A stretch of 64,000 nt of DNA, taken from positions 1 to 64,000 of the forward strand of contig JANUWF010001477.1 of assembly GCA_026120185.1 (NCBI GenBank), written 5' to 3'. Origin of the DNA: Voacanga thouarsii (Eukaryota; Streptophyta; Magnoliopsida; Gentianales; Apocynaceae). A program made the translations under genes and the position numbers. Positions within the stretch are counted from its first letter, which is position 1. Each line of letters begins with the position of its first letter. Positions 23,101 to 35,194 of the stretch are shown here, in pieces. Below the pieces are notes generated by a model that saw only the letters and a program-made list of their open reading frames with translations, had not been told where the DNA came from and made no database searches.

Positions 23101-23129
23101 TGTCTCCCAATTACCCTCATCATCGTCCT

Positions 23130-26100
23130 CATTATAGTCTTGATCCCAATTTTATATCTCTTTCCCGAACATCCAACATCTCATTTATACCTTTCACGTG
23201 TGTTAAGGGTCCAAGATTAACCACCAAAGATATAGTCATTGCAGCATTGTCATCAATTTCTTCTTGGTAAGCCCTATCAACAATAGGTGCATCAAAAACA
23301 TGTTGAGCTTTTGTTTTGTAGACTGCCATCCATTCAGATTTTTATTTTTTAGTGAAAGGATATGTAGCATAGTATACTTAATGTGCTTGCTAGGCAAATA
23401 CAAAGGGGTTATATTTAGGATACCACCTCTTATAGTTAATATCAACAAACTTATATTGAGGGTGTACCCTCAATCCCCGATTTGGTGTAAGATCAAACCA
23501 ATCACATTTGAGAAGCACAACTTTTTGGATTGGATGACTAGGAAATTAAAGTTCAACAAACTCCTTTAAGACCCCATAATAATCAAAACTGTCATGCTCG
23601 TTCTCAACACCTTTAACACAAACTCCGTGGTTGGCACTTTTTCTATGTTCTGCATGGTCGCTCGTGCGAAATCTGTTGCCATAATAACGTTTCCTTGAAA
23701 TGATTTCACCTCTCTCGACTGTCCCATCAAAAGGTTTTGCAAACATTTATTTGTCACTCCATTGGTTAGGTCACACACCTACGAGAATGCCAGGCTTTTG
23801 TAAGTTTATGTCTGAAATATAGATGTAGAAGTCAATTACATAACCATACACTCACTGATGTTCAAAACCTAGAAGTACTTACATAATTTTTGAAATATCC
23901 AGCAAACTCATTCTCGTTCCTTCTCTTTAGTTCCAACTCTGTAAGACCCATGTGATGGGATAGAAATAAAGAAAAAAAAATCATATGGCTGCACCTCATC
24001 ACGGTTTTGCAAAATGTAATTTGTGGCAGCATTAAATTCCTTAGATATCAGGAATCGAGCTTGTATCCTTCCCAAAGCCCTTCTTGTAACACTATAGATT
24101 GAGAGCAAAGATTGTTCATACACGTGCTCAATTATTTCCTCTTCATTACGTGCCACTTGTGTATGTCTTGTTTGAACATGTAGCTCAAAGTAGTATGAAA
24201 AGAATGTTGATGCTTCTTTGACTAGATATGCATTACAAATTGATCCTTCTACCCTAGTCTTATTTTTCACTTTGACATTGAAATAATGAAAGAACTTGTT
24301 ATTTGAAACAAGGTAAATTTGATCATAATGTTGAAAACCATATTACTATCATATACTACAACGTCATCAACGTGTAGTTAATGTCTATGTACCTTTCAAA
24401 GGGATACATCCTTCTGTATTGAGTTGACCACAAACCCTGGCTTCATAAGGCAAGTGAACCTCCATCACATCAAAGAAACTGAGGGGGAAATATTTTTTCA
24501 TTTTACATATTAGCACATGAATTTCATTCTCCAATTTCTTCAAATGTGCCACTGATAATTTAGGTGAGTACAAATCCCTATTAAAAGACTCAATTCTATC
24601 AACACATTCCAAACATTAACTGGAAGAAATTCTCTTAAGGCAATTGGAAGGAAATGTTCTATAAACATATGGCAATCATGACTTTTCATGCCGGACATCT
24701 TCAACTTTTTCAAATCAACACATCTTGTTAACTTTGAAGCATATCCATCCGGAAGTTGCAACTCCTTCACCTATTCAAGTAGCCCTTGCTTAGCCTCTAT
24801 AGCCAATGAATGTATAACATACTTTTGGAATGGAAACCCTTCCTTCACCTACTCCACGAATTCTTAGTTCAGGTCTATAGCAATATATCTCAACATCATG
24901 TCGTGCTTTTAAATTATCTTTTGTTTTTCCTTCACATCTATTACAATGTTAAAAACATTGTTGAACACGTTTTTTGCATTATGCATGATGTCTATGTTAT
25001 GGGGCACCAATAGAGTGCGCCAGTAAGGCAAGTCTCAAAAAATGCTTCTCTTTGCCCAATTATGATTAACACCTTTATTGTCACACCTCCTTAATTCACA
25101 TCCTAAATCTATTATTCTTGGAAAACAGCATACTCTTTCCCACACTTGATCCCTTGTTAGACGGGCTGCAGGTGGTGAGGTTTTTTGGCCTCTGTCCTTT
25201 CAAAATGACCATGTGTCCCTTCTAATTAGATGATCCAGCGGTAAGAAATGACAATTACAATCGAACTAAGATGTTTTACCCACTAACTGTAGCTAAAAAG
25301 ACTTGGTATGTTCTATGCAATATGGACATGCAAATCTACCTGCAGTACTTCACCTGCTTAGCATTCCATAAGCTAGAAAATCATTTATCATCCACATATG
25401 CACAACCTGTTGCTGAAAGTTTTGTTTCTTGGATATGTCATATGTAAGGATACCAACAACCATAACATACTCAGTTCATCTATCAATGGTTGTAGATAAA
25501 TATCAACTTTGTGTTTGGGATTCTTTGGGCCTAGAATAATGACAGTCAAGAATATTATTGGATTCTTCATGTACATCCACGGGGAAAGATTATATGGAGT
25601 AAGTATAACTGGCCAACATGAATATTATCTTCCAGATATCCCGAATGGAGCAAACCCATCTGTGCACATTCTAAGCCTTACATTGCGCACCTCTTTTGAA
25701 AAATTAGGATAATACACATCAAACTGTTTCCAAGCCTCACCATCTTAAGGATAACTCATGTACCCATCCTTCCCAATGCTCTCTACATGCCATCTCATGT
25801 GGGATGCAGTCGTTTTAGACGCATACAACCGCTGCAATCTAGGTGTTATTGGAAAAAAAAAAATACATCTTTTTAATGGGTATCTCTTTCTACTTGGTAC
25901 TCCGAAGACCCCTCATTTGGACGTACTGATGATAACTACAAAACTTACAATCTCTACAGAAATATCATCTTTCCAATAAAGCATATATCAATTTGTGTAT
26001 ACATCTATTTTTTAAATAGGTAAACCAAGACTAGATACCAATTTCTTAAACTCATAGAAATCATCGGGAATTTTATTGGAGCCTGGTACCACGTCCTTCA

Positions 26101-26440
26101 TGAGCTGCACCACTTGGTTAAAATATCTCTCCGACATATTATTTTCTAACTTGATATTTAATAGCCGAGAGATAAGTGAAAGCTGTGAGTCGCTTGAACA
26201 CCCTGCATATATTGGCATGTTAGCAACTCGCAACATACCATAGAATTTCTATACTCCTGCATTTGGAGGTTCATCAACAGAATATTCAGATGGCCCAGTC
26301 TCCACAAATGCAAGCCTTGCGGCATCTAAAACCATTTCTCGAAAGGGGTTGCTGGAACAAGTTTCACCACAAGCATCCATCGAAGTTGTTGCGTGCTCTC
26401 CCAATACTGTATGACACGATTCACCATGACAAGTCCATCA
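23130..26440 (-). pseudogene. TNP2-type transposase of element C, main part
   Basis: Minus-strand fragments in TNP2 order: REMVLDAARLAF and VDEPPNA (26370-26260); SLISRLLNIKLENNMSE...FNQVVQLMKDVVPGSN (26180-26080); VRNVRLRMCTDGFAPFG and WPVILTPYNLSPW (25700-25580); KHKVDIYLQPLIDELSMLW (25500-25440), core sequence missing from element B; HNIDIMHNAKNVFNN (25000-24950); DUF4218-like 24612-24385 and 24270-23908 (ICNAYLVKEASTFFSYYFE); DUF4216-like 23746-23566 (FRTSDHAEHRKS); and 23329-23132 (AVYKTKAQHVFDAPIVDRAYQEE). Numerous frameshifts make it inactive. The N-terminus lies beyond element D at 29680-29920. Confidence 0.85.
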
Positions 26441-26449
26441 TCGGTACAA

Positions 26450-26760
26450 GAAAAGTGTCCTTTAATGATGACATAATGTTGTCACTAAAGATCTTTAGTG
26501 TCGAAAATTTTGTTATCACTTGAATGTCACTAAATATATGTCGCTAAAGGTATGGAGTGATAACAACTTATTTTTATTACTGAAGCTTGACTTTTAGTGA
26601 CAAAATTTCATTGTCACTAATGTAATCAACCAAGAGTGAAACATTTCTCGTCACTAATTAATTACAAACGTTGTCACTATTACCTATATCTTGTGACAAC
26701 ATCCATATGTATTAGTGACAACCAAATCTCTTGTCACTAATTTATTTTCTAGCCAATTTT
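26450..26760 (+). repeat. Left subterminal repeats of D
   Basis: Repeated TTGTCACTAA and TTAGTGACAA words at 20-40 base spacing, in both orientations. Confidence 0.75.
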
Positions 26761-26789
26761 TTTTAAAAAATTTATAATTTAGCATGGTC

Positions 26790-26995
26790 CATGTGAGCCC
26801 GTCGTACCGGATCGGAGCTACCTTATTGAATTTTTAAAAATTTATAATTTAGTATGGTCCACATGAACCCGCCACATTAGATCGCAACTCCAAATTATTG
26901 AGAGTTAAATGAGGCAACAAAGATTCGTTCCCCCGGCCATGCGCATAGAGACCTTGTGTCTTAGTCGCTGGGCCAAGCTACTTTATGTGCTATAA
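26790..26995 (-). mobile_element. Possible tRNA-derived SINE fragment
   Basis: Minus strand from 26985: GCTTGGCCCAGCGACTAAG resembles a polymerase III A box (TGGCNNAGTGG). About 40 bases on, GGGAACGAATCTTTG resembles a B box (GGTTCGANTCC). The spacing suits a tRNA-derived SINE head. No poly(A) end or TSD was found, so the call is tentative. Confidence 0.35.
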
Positions 26996-27219
26996 TCTTT
27001 TTTTTTATTATTATTAAACTATTTGTAATAAATTTCAAAATTTTAAAATAATAATATAATATAAAAATACAATAATTATATTAAAATTTTATGCAATAAC
27101 GTAATTTAATATAATAATATTTTTATATTTATATAAATTTAAAAATTTATATTCTGTTAAATAAAGTATTATTTTTATTAAATGATTTTAAACATATAGA
27201 ATTATTAAAAAAACTTATA

Positions 27220-27220
27220 C

Positions 27221-27263
<43 letters not shown>

Positions 27264-27286
27264 CCACACACATATATGCACCATAT

Positions 27287-27325
<39 letters not shown>

Positions 27326-27688
27326 CACACCAAATACATATGTATATAGACATACATATATACATACATACCATATACTATGTATATACATATTACATAA
27401 CTATATATCTATATATACATTCATATATGTTCATATACATACGTATCTACATACATATATATATAAATATATGTACTTATATATTTATATATATGTATAT
27501 AAATATATACATAGATATATAAATATATTTATATATATATATATATATACATATACACCATATATATACACATATATATATTTATTAATATACAACTCAT
27601 ACAAATGTATATAAATACATATACATACACACATATACATATATATATATGTGTGTGTGTGTATATATAGATATATATATGTACATAC

Positions 27689-27730
<42 letters not shown>

Positions 27731-27907
27731 GAAATGCATATATATAGATATAAATATATACATACATGCATATATACATGCTACATAACTATATATCTAT
27801 ATATGCACATATATGTCTATATATATACTTATCTACATATATACATACATACATATATACAAATATATAGATAACCATATATACATACAAATACATACAT
27901 ACATACA

Positions 27908-27941
<34 letters not shown>

Positions 27942-28025
27942 GAGATATATAGATACACATATATACATATATATAAATACCAAATATATTCATATATATA
28001 TATTTATTTATATATACACCAAATA

Positions 28026-28063
<38 letters not shown>

Positions 28064-28240
28064 TGTACACACACATATACATATACATTTACAGACCAAT
28101 ACATACATACACACACACACACACACATATACATATATATATATAACACAACAAATATATATATATATATATATATAGATATACATATATACAAATATCT
28201 ATATACCATATATATATAAACATATATTTATTTATTAATA
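27220..28240. repeat. Dense microsatellite field (TA, CA, TACA, TATG)
   Basis: About 1 kb of almost pure alternating purine-pyrimidine sequence: (TA)n at 27229-27260, (CA)n at 27291-27316 and 27690-27724, (TACA)n at about 27886-27935, and (TA)n at 28028-28058 and 28154-28175. The Tyr/Ile/His/Thr-rich reading frames through it are artefacts. Confidence 0.9.
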
Positions 28241-28530
28241 TACAACTCTCTCTCCACATTCTCTTTTTATATCTCTCTTTCTCTTCTACCATTCTCCACC
28301 TCTCTCTCATTCTCTCACCCATTTTCTCCTCCATTTCTCACCCTCTTGATCTCTCTTTCTCCCTTTTTCTTCTTCTTCCTTTTCATCCTTTTCTTTTCCT
28401 CATTTTATCTCTCTTCCCCTTTGTTTTAGTATTATTTCTCTCCATATATCTCTCTTTTCCTTTCTCTTTCTTTTTCTCTCTCTCCATCTTTTGCACACTC
28501 TATCTCTCTCTCCCCTTTCCTATTTTTTTT

Positions 28531-28563
<33 letters not shown>

Positions 28564-28848
28564 CTCTCTCTCTCTCATTCTTTTTTACCCTTCTCCCCCC
28601 TTTTCCCATTCTTTCAGCCATTTTCTCCTCCCTTTCTCACCATCTCGATCTCTGTTTCTCCATTTTTCTCATTCTTCCTCTTCCTCTTTTTCTTTTCCTT
28701 CTTTTATCTCCCTTCCCATTTGTTTTAGTTCTATTTCTCTCCATATATCTCTCTTTCTCTTTCTTTTTCTCTCTCTCTCTCTCTCTCCATCGCTTACACA
28801 CTCTATCTCTCTCCCCATTTTTTCTCTCATGTTTTCTCTCTCTTTCTC

Positions 28849-28892
<44 letters not shown>

Positions 28893-28910
28893 CCCCTCTC
28901 TATGTTCTTA

Positions 28911-28950
<40 letters not shown>

Positions 28951-29095
28951 TACCCGTCTTCCCCTCTCTCCCATTCTCTCATCCATTTTCTCCTTATTTT
29001 CTCACCCTCTCCATCTTTCTTTCTCCATTTTTCTCATTCTCTCTCTTCCTCTTTTATCTTTCTTCTCCTTTGTTGTAGTACTCTTTCTCTCCATA

Positions 29096-29131
<36 letters not shown>

Positions 29132-29215
29132 TCTATCTCTCTCTCCCCCTTTCTCTCTCTCTCTCTCTCTCTCTCTCGCTCTCTTATATCACCTCTTTGC
29201 TTTCTATATAGGTAA
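28240..29215. repeat. Polypyrimidine (CT)n tract with (TA)n islands
   Basis: Nearly pure C/T on the plus strand: TCTCTCTC runs (for example 28850-28889) and TTTCTCC words. (TA)n islands lie at 28548-28562 and 28915-28947, and (CA)n at 29112-29131. A unit of about 300 bp, beginning with a CTCTC-TATATA block and containing TCCATATATCTCTCTTT, repeats about three times. Confidence 0.85.
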
Positions 29216-29289
29216 AATTATATGAATTAAAATGCACATAATAGTATTTCTAATAAAAAAAATAAGCACACACACACAATTGTGACCAC

Positions 29290-29660
29290 ATTTTTCATTG
29301 CTAAATTCACATAAATAGTGACAAGAAAAATGTTGTCACTATAAGTATACTATTTAGTGACAAGAAAATTGTTGTCACTATATGTGCACTATTTAATGAC
29401 AAAGTTTCTTTTTAGTGACAATAATTTTGGAGTTGTCACTCAAGAGATTTCAAATGAGATTGGCGGGAAAGCCTTTAGTGACAAAAAATAGTGACAACAT
29501 TTTCTGTTGTCACTAAAAGTTATCATTTAGTGACAACCTTTTTTGTTGTCACTATAAGTTTGTCCTTTACTGATAACTTAAAATGTTGTCACTAATTCTA
29601 CTATTTAGTGACAATAATATTGTTGTCATTAATATTTCTTGTCACTAAAGCCCATTTTTG
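29290..29660 (-). repeat. Right subterminal repeats of D
   Basis: TAGTGACAA/TTGTCACTA inverted words repeated about ten times, matching the left array of D in inverted orientation. Confidence 0.8.
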
Positions 29661-29679
29661 CCGTAGTAGTTACCAACGA

Positions 29680-29920
29680 ATCCATATTTGTATAAATTAA
29701 TTTTGACTTCGAGTGGGGTCAAATACTTCTTATTTGTACACTTTGAGCATGGACATCTTATCTCGGACGAGACAACATTTGAAGTTGCAAATGTAAAAAA
29801 TTCTTTAACCCCACATTTAAATTCAATCGTAATACCCTTGATATGCTGAGAACATGCCTTCTATTTATCCAATCTCTATTGTCCATCTAAAATCAACATC
29901 AGAGATAACGCAAACCAATC
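29680..29920 (-). pseudogene. N-terminal TNP2 fragment of element C
   Basis: The minus strand reads HIKGITIEFKCGVKEFF, TFATSNVVSSEIRCPC, SKCTNKKYLTPLEVK and YKYGFVGN. This is the transposase-associated domain (compare GITIEFEEGVKAFL and CPCAKCKNKKYL in element B). The next expected residues (WTCHGES) appear at 26435-26415, on the far side of element D. The fragment starts near 29915. No ATG was fixed. Confidence 0.8.
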
Positions 29921-29950
29921 ATGTAAAAAACTCAATTTTGAAGAAGAATA

Positions 29951-31149
29951 GGAGTGAAGATAGATGTACAGGACTCGGTCATAAGGCTTATTGTTAACAA
30001 AGCAGACAAGAAATGGAGTAATATCCTTGAAATGGTGATCATTATAAAAAAATGGTCGGAATCATATAAAAAAGATATGCCTTTAGATCTTCAAAACTAT
30101 TCCTCATCTCTTTCATGTACCCTTCATATGAATCTATTTTCCCCATTATTTGGTAATTAGACTACCCACATGTATTGGCATTTATCATTAGGATTGCAAC
30201 AACTTTTCGTCATTTAATTCAAATCTCAAAGATAACATGAATGGTTGTCCTTTTTGTTCCCTATACTTTTCCTGCTAGATTTGCGAATAACTACTTCACT
30301 ACAAAGGATGATTGTGAATTTATGCTTCAAGTCCCCGGAAAGATACGAAAATTGCTAGCAATTATCTGGTTCTCTAGCATATATAAGAACAGTTGCACCA
30401 ATTATCTGGTTCTCAGAGATTGGAAGCATGGACTCACATTCATCCTTCGTAGTGAGGAAATCATTTGCAAAGTCAGTAGGAAAAGTTAGGGAAAAAAGAA
30501 CAATAGTCCATTTGTCTTTGAGGGATCAGTTGAATGACCAAAAGTAGTTGCCACTAATGAAAATTACCAAGACAAATAGTTAGTCTAATTACCAGACGAA
30601 GAAGGGTAGATATATATAAATTGTACATGAAAGAGACGAAGAAGGGTTTTAAAGATCTAATAGCTTTTGATTTTTGATACAACTCGCAAGTTTTTTTTTT
30701 TCTTGACGATCACCGTTCTGCTTTTAGAAATTATGGAAGAATATAGAATGTAGAAGAGATCAAGCAATGGAATACATGAGAAGAAATGGGGAATTGGTTG
30801 AATTACTAGATATGTTCATGTTGTTTGGGTTTATACATGACTACTTACCTTACTTAAGTTTGGGGTATTAGTATTTATAATATTTTTTTACTTTAAACTA
30901 CAACTATTTCTTTTGTGTGGTTAGGGAAAATAGAATTCTATTTCACTAGGTGGAAGATAGAAAAGTGAATACTATATAACCTATCAGGAAAGGGGAAGGA
31001 TTATCAGAATACGGATGTTAGTTCGATTGCTCTAGCTACATAAGGTCAAGTTTATGATCTTTCTCCAATTTTTCTTTACATTAAGAAGATGGTTAGGCAT
31101 TATAATCTATTGGATAAACCAATCCTAATGGTAATCAACTTATTTGGTG
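29951..31149. other. No recognised gene
   Basis: A/T-rich. A 16-base direct repeat (CAATTATCTGGTTCTC near 30359 and 30398) is the only structure noted. It may belong to the 5' half of element C. Confidence 0.45.
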
Positions 31150-31243
31150 TATCAAGATGACCAATGGAAATTTTGGCAAAATTTCCCTATTAAATGGACA
31201 TTTTCCAGGCACTAAAGCCACCACAATATCAACCAACATTCAA

Positions 31244-31245
<2 letters not shown>
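31150..31245 (-). repeat. GGGTGATTACC module, partial copy 3
   Basis: The minus strand gives GTGGTGGCTTTAGTGCCTGG then AAAATGTCCA...GGGAAATTTTGCCAAAATT, matching the 3' half of the module at 3745-3965. It lies about 1.2 kb upstream of the TNP2 start of element C, in the same relative orientation as in B. Confidence 0.6.
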
Positions 31246-31274
<29 letters not shown>

Positions 31275-31280
31275 CACACA
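31240..31280. repeat. (A)n(CA)n microsatellite
   Basis: An A-run of about 18 followed by about ten CA units. Confidence 0.9.
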
Positions 31281-33524
31281 ATGTAACAACAATCAAAATT
31301 TATCACTACCCATATAGCTTACACCAAATGAACTCAATTTACCAAATAGAGAGTTCTTATGATAAACCAACAATATACGTATCAAAATAAAGCATAATAA
31401 TAGCAGAAAGTACAATAACCAGATAGCATTTCATTTCAATGTTTATGTTGTGTAGAAGAAGTGAGAAATAGCAACTAATGTGTGCAACTTTAAGACCATC
31501 AACCTTAAACTTCCTTTTATGCTTTGAGAATAATAAAGCTACAATTTCAAGACCACTTGACCTTACCCATCTTCCAAAACCATTCTTTAACACTCCTATA
31601 TGCTTTACTAACATTTTCAGCACTATAAAACTACTTTGTGAACGAAGCTGTTGTTGTATGCATACTAGTTAACATGTATAGCCACAAAGATGCAAAAAAG
31701 GCTTCCAACAGATTTGAAATGACACAAAATAACTGCAAAACATGAATATAATAGGTAATGACATCAGACAAAACACCAATTTAAAAGAATATGAATCATA
31801 TGTATTTTGCAATTAAAACTAGTATAGCTGGCAATACATTTACAAAACTTTCAAACCACCATAGGAAAAAATATGTGTTCTCTAATCGTTAGGTACATTG
31901 GCCAAATGAAAACTAAAATTTCTAATTATATGGTACCTTGTCCTGGATAAAAGTTCATAGTTAACTGAAATGTAAATATGTACGACACACATTTTTTCAT
32001 GGTATGTCATAGTTCAGAGTTCTATAAGTGATACTCTTCTTGATTCTTCTCCAAACCATCTCTATTTTAACCTTTAAAAAAGGAAATTCATGGTTTTTCT
32101 TATGTTAAAATATGAAATTTAAGGAAGAGCTGAAGGTGCTCTACTCATTTGGATAGTTTGGAGTGATTTGTGATACTTGGAAATGAATAAAATGTAGAAG
32201 AGTGTAAGTGCGTATTCTTGTTGAAGAGAGATGAATAAATGAAGAAGAATAGAGAAAGGAAATTTTGATGTTCTTGTGCTTAAGCTATACAAAATTTGTG
32301 AGTATTGGAGGTTGAAATTCTGGTTGCACCAGATGAGGTTTGCAGCTACATTGGTTGAGAGTTTGAAGCAAAATTTCATGGTTTTTAATTTTAAATTCAA
32401 ACCATTTTGAATAGACAAAAACTAGGAGTGTTCAGAGGTATTTTAATGGTGTTCTTCAGCTGCTATGGTGAAGGAAGAAGAAGTGTACAACTTGTTACAA
32501 TGAGAGTGCTAAAAATTTGAGGAAGAAGAAGAAAAGAAATGGGATTGTTTTATGCTATAATTTTTGGAAAAAACTGGTGTTATAAAGTTTAAAAGGCATG
32601 GAGAGATTGTAGGAAGTGGTTTAGCATTTCATTTCAATTTAAAGAAGTTTGAATTTAAGATTTGCAGCTTGATTTTTGTAGCATTTATAGGTGGGTGAGT
32701 TTGGGGTCCTTGGCCAGCTGAAATACAAGAAGAGGAAGATGAAGTTGTCGTGTTGAATACCATTTGTGCAAAAACAAGAAGAAAATAATCTTAAGAGAAA
32801 ATTATGGTGGCTTTTGAAATCAAAATGGGTGCCAAACTTATATTATTCTTCTCATTTTTCCTTTCAACATTTCGGCCACTACACTCCAACCAAGACTGGA
32901 ATTTTTGGAGTTAAGCCAACCTCTAGAGTTCAAAATATAAACTATAAAGTTGGGAAATTTTCAAAAATAAGAGAATTTAAATTTAAACTGTTTGGGACTT
33001 AGCTACAAAAATAGGAAAGCTAGATTCTCCTTAAGCCAAGAATAAATAAATAAGGAAAATCTAATCTTTTAAACCTCTTTGAACATCATTCCTATATCCA
33101 AGGAATGCAAGAAAATATTTAAATGATGATTGGATGATGTATCCAATCATTCCTATATCCTACATTCCAAGGAAAATGATGCATTCTGGGAATGCATGAA
33201 TCATTTCTTATTGTTAATTGTCTCAAGAGTCGTTTTGAGACAAGTTTCACTAAATATGGAGTTGTGGATTAAAAGTAGTGTAGGAAAAACTAAACACTAT
33301 CAAAACTAGTTAACTTAAGTACAAATTCTACATCGTTTATGAACCGGTTAAAACTAATAAGAACCTAAATTGCACCTTTAGCTAGGAATGATAAGAACAG
33401 AGTGGTTGATATTATGGTGCATACTTTGTTCAGTCTACTTTCACATACAATGTGAGACTTAATTACTTTAATAACATAGTTTCGCACGTGGTTTTTCAAT
33501 ACCTACTTAATTACCAAATGGTTT
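31281..33524. other. No recognised gene
   Basis: A/T-rich sequence without a protein match. Short reading frames have no recognisable family. Confidence 0.45.
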
Positions 33525-33735
33525 AAGATGAGCAATGAAAATTTTGGCAGAGTTTCTCCTATAACTAGGACATTGTCTAGGCAACTAGGCCACCACAAAA
33601 TCAACTAACATTGAACGAAATACAAAATTACTAATAAATGCCACAACAATTATTTAATAAAACTAACCTAAGGGTAATAACCTATTACCTAGGAGGAATG
33701 ATCACCTTTCACTCACGGGGATCCATTTCATATAA
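33525..33735 (-). repeat. GGGTGATTACC module, copy 4
   Basis: The minus strand reads CCCCGTGAGTGAAAGGTGAT, CATTCCTCCTAGGTAATAGG, TTATTACCCTTAGG and later GTGGTGGCCTAGTTGCCTAG, ATTATAGGAGAAACTCTGCC-like sequence and AAAATTTTCATTG. All elements of the module in B are present in order. Confidence 0.7.
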
Positions 33736-35085
33736 TGTAAAAACATTGAAATTTTAAGTTGAAACCTTTAAACTTATGTACCTTTTTCCTTGATAAGCAA
33801 AGTGACATGACAAAAGCACCTTAGTAAATATAATCTCTTGTACTGTCAGAAAAGATGATTCAATCAACTTCCAGGAAAACATATAAACTGATGCCTTTAA
33901 CAACAATTCAGAAAAGTCATACCACATAGTCCCTCAAAACAAACCTTAAATTTCAGCAGTCCTACAAATGCTGCCTGAGACACATAAAGAAAAATAGAGA
34001 AAAGAAAAAGAAATCCTAGATTTGATTTGAAATAGGGAAGAGAAATAAGAGATAGAAAATGAGAAAGGGCATGAGTTTTGCGAAACAGGGAGGAAGGGTA
34101 AAGACAAAAGTGCAATGAAATAGAAAATTTTCGCTCCCCCATATTTCAATTGAGTAAAACAGTATTTCCAGCAACTACACAATGGCAGAGTTCCATATTT
34201 ACTCCATAAATTCTTATGTACTGGTCCAAATTATGCAAAATCTATCCCAAAATGTTCCTAAGAAATTTATCTGCAAGTTCAAGTTTATAAAACTTTAGAA
34301 TTGCTTGCCACTTTGTACAGTTTAGTCTGTGAACAGACAACACATACGGAATGCACAAAACAGTCACCATTTGTGAACACAAATTTACAGAGGTGGTTTC
34401 TATAAATTTTCCTATACAAACTATTATGTACAACCTTCCCTAAGACTTTTTTAATATCTGAATGAGGGAGTTTTGGCCAGCCTTTCCCCTCAGCTCTTTT
34501 AAACATGTCCAAGCAGCCACCATTAAACAATATGTTCATGCTTTCACAATTGCTATCTATGTATTGTTTTGTTGACTTTATTGCATCTAAAGCCCTACAA
34601 AATTCATCCTAAAGCTTTCTTAACATCCCAAAGCAAGGTTATGTTCAGTCATTTCAACTCAAAACCCTACAACCATAGCAATTCAATTTGTACAAACCAT
34701 GAAACAAAACTATTTTAACATTTCTTTACCAACATATATTCACCTTCTTTTTCAACCTTCCATTAACTTTGTATAATCTGATTTTTGGCCATACACTCTT
34801 AGTTTCCTTTACATTCTAACACTTCAATTGAAGGTTTATAGTGAATGCTAAACTTCCAGCAACAAAAGGGATTTCAATTGTGCAAGTGGATATATTCTTC
34901 TAAGCTGTCATGATATTCGAGATGGTTTACCTCATATAACAAATTTGATTCTAATGATGGAAACTCTGTAAAGTATATGCTTTACTTGCAATCTCTTGTA
35001 TTGTAATGGTATATGCTTAACCATCAGCTAGTTTTGGGAATAAATAATGAGGAAAGAATATTCATTTAAGTTAAAAGGACAAGGC
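33736..35085. other. No recognised gene
   Basis: A/T-rich sequence flanking LINE E. No domain, RNA or terminus was identified. Confidence 0.45.
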
Positions 35086-35098
35086 AGGCCTAACAGTT
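35086..35098. repeat. Target-site duplication of LINE E, 3' side
   Basis: AGGCCTAACAGTT lies directly before the T-run of the tail and is repeated exactly at 40923-40935. Confidence 0.9.
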
Positions 35099-35194
35099 TT
35101 TATTTTTTTATTTTTTTATGCAAATGTAAACGGTTTAATATTTACCAATGAAATTTTACATGGATGCCTAGTTTATAGTCGAGGAGACTACAAA

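Larger units (their letters stand above)
26442..29668. mobile_element. Non-coding CACTA-like element D, inserted in TNP2 of element C
   Basis: The left end CGGTACAAGAAAAGTG (26442) and the right end, minus strand from 29668, TACTACGGCAAAAATGG, resemble degenerate CACTAC termini. Just inside each end lie TTGTCACTA/TAGTGACAA inverted repeats (26450-26760 and 29290-29660). TNP2 of element C breaks off at one end and resumes at the other. No protein is encoded. The interior is a SINE-like piece, microsatellites and pyrimidine tracts. The TSD is not preserved: the neighbouring triplets are CAT and GTT. Confidence 0.65.
20427..29950 (-). mobile_element. Old CACTA element C (minus strand), interrupted by element D
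   Basis: It contains a TNPA-like remnant (21150-22350) and a long TNP2 remnant (23130-26440 continuing at 29680-29920), in the order expected for a minus-strand CACTA element. A TIR-like word (GACGGGAGGAAAAATCG) at about 20431 followed by GCTAAACCGTTGCTAAT-type inverted repeats to 20940 is a plausible 3' end. The 5' end was not located. Module copies at 31150 and 33525 hint that it may reach 33.7 kb. Confidence 0.6.

Noticed and set aside
27147..29215. Long Tyr/Ile/His/Cys-Val and Ser/Leu-rich reading frames
   Set aside because: Translations of TA/CA microsatellites and polypyrimidine tracts.
30241..30489. 82-residue open frame on the plus strand
   Set aside because: No family resemblance, and it lies in decayed transposon-like sequence.
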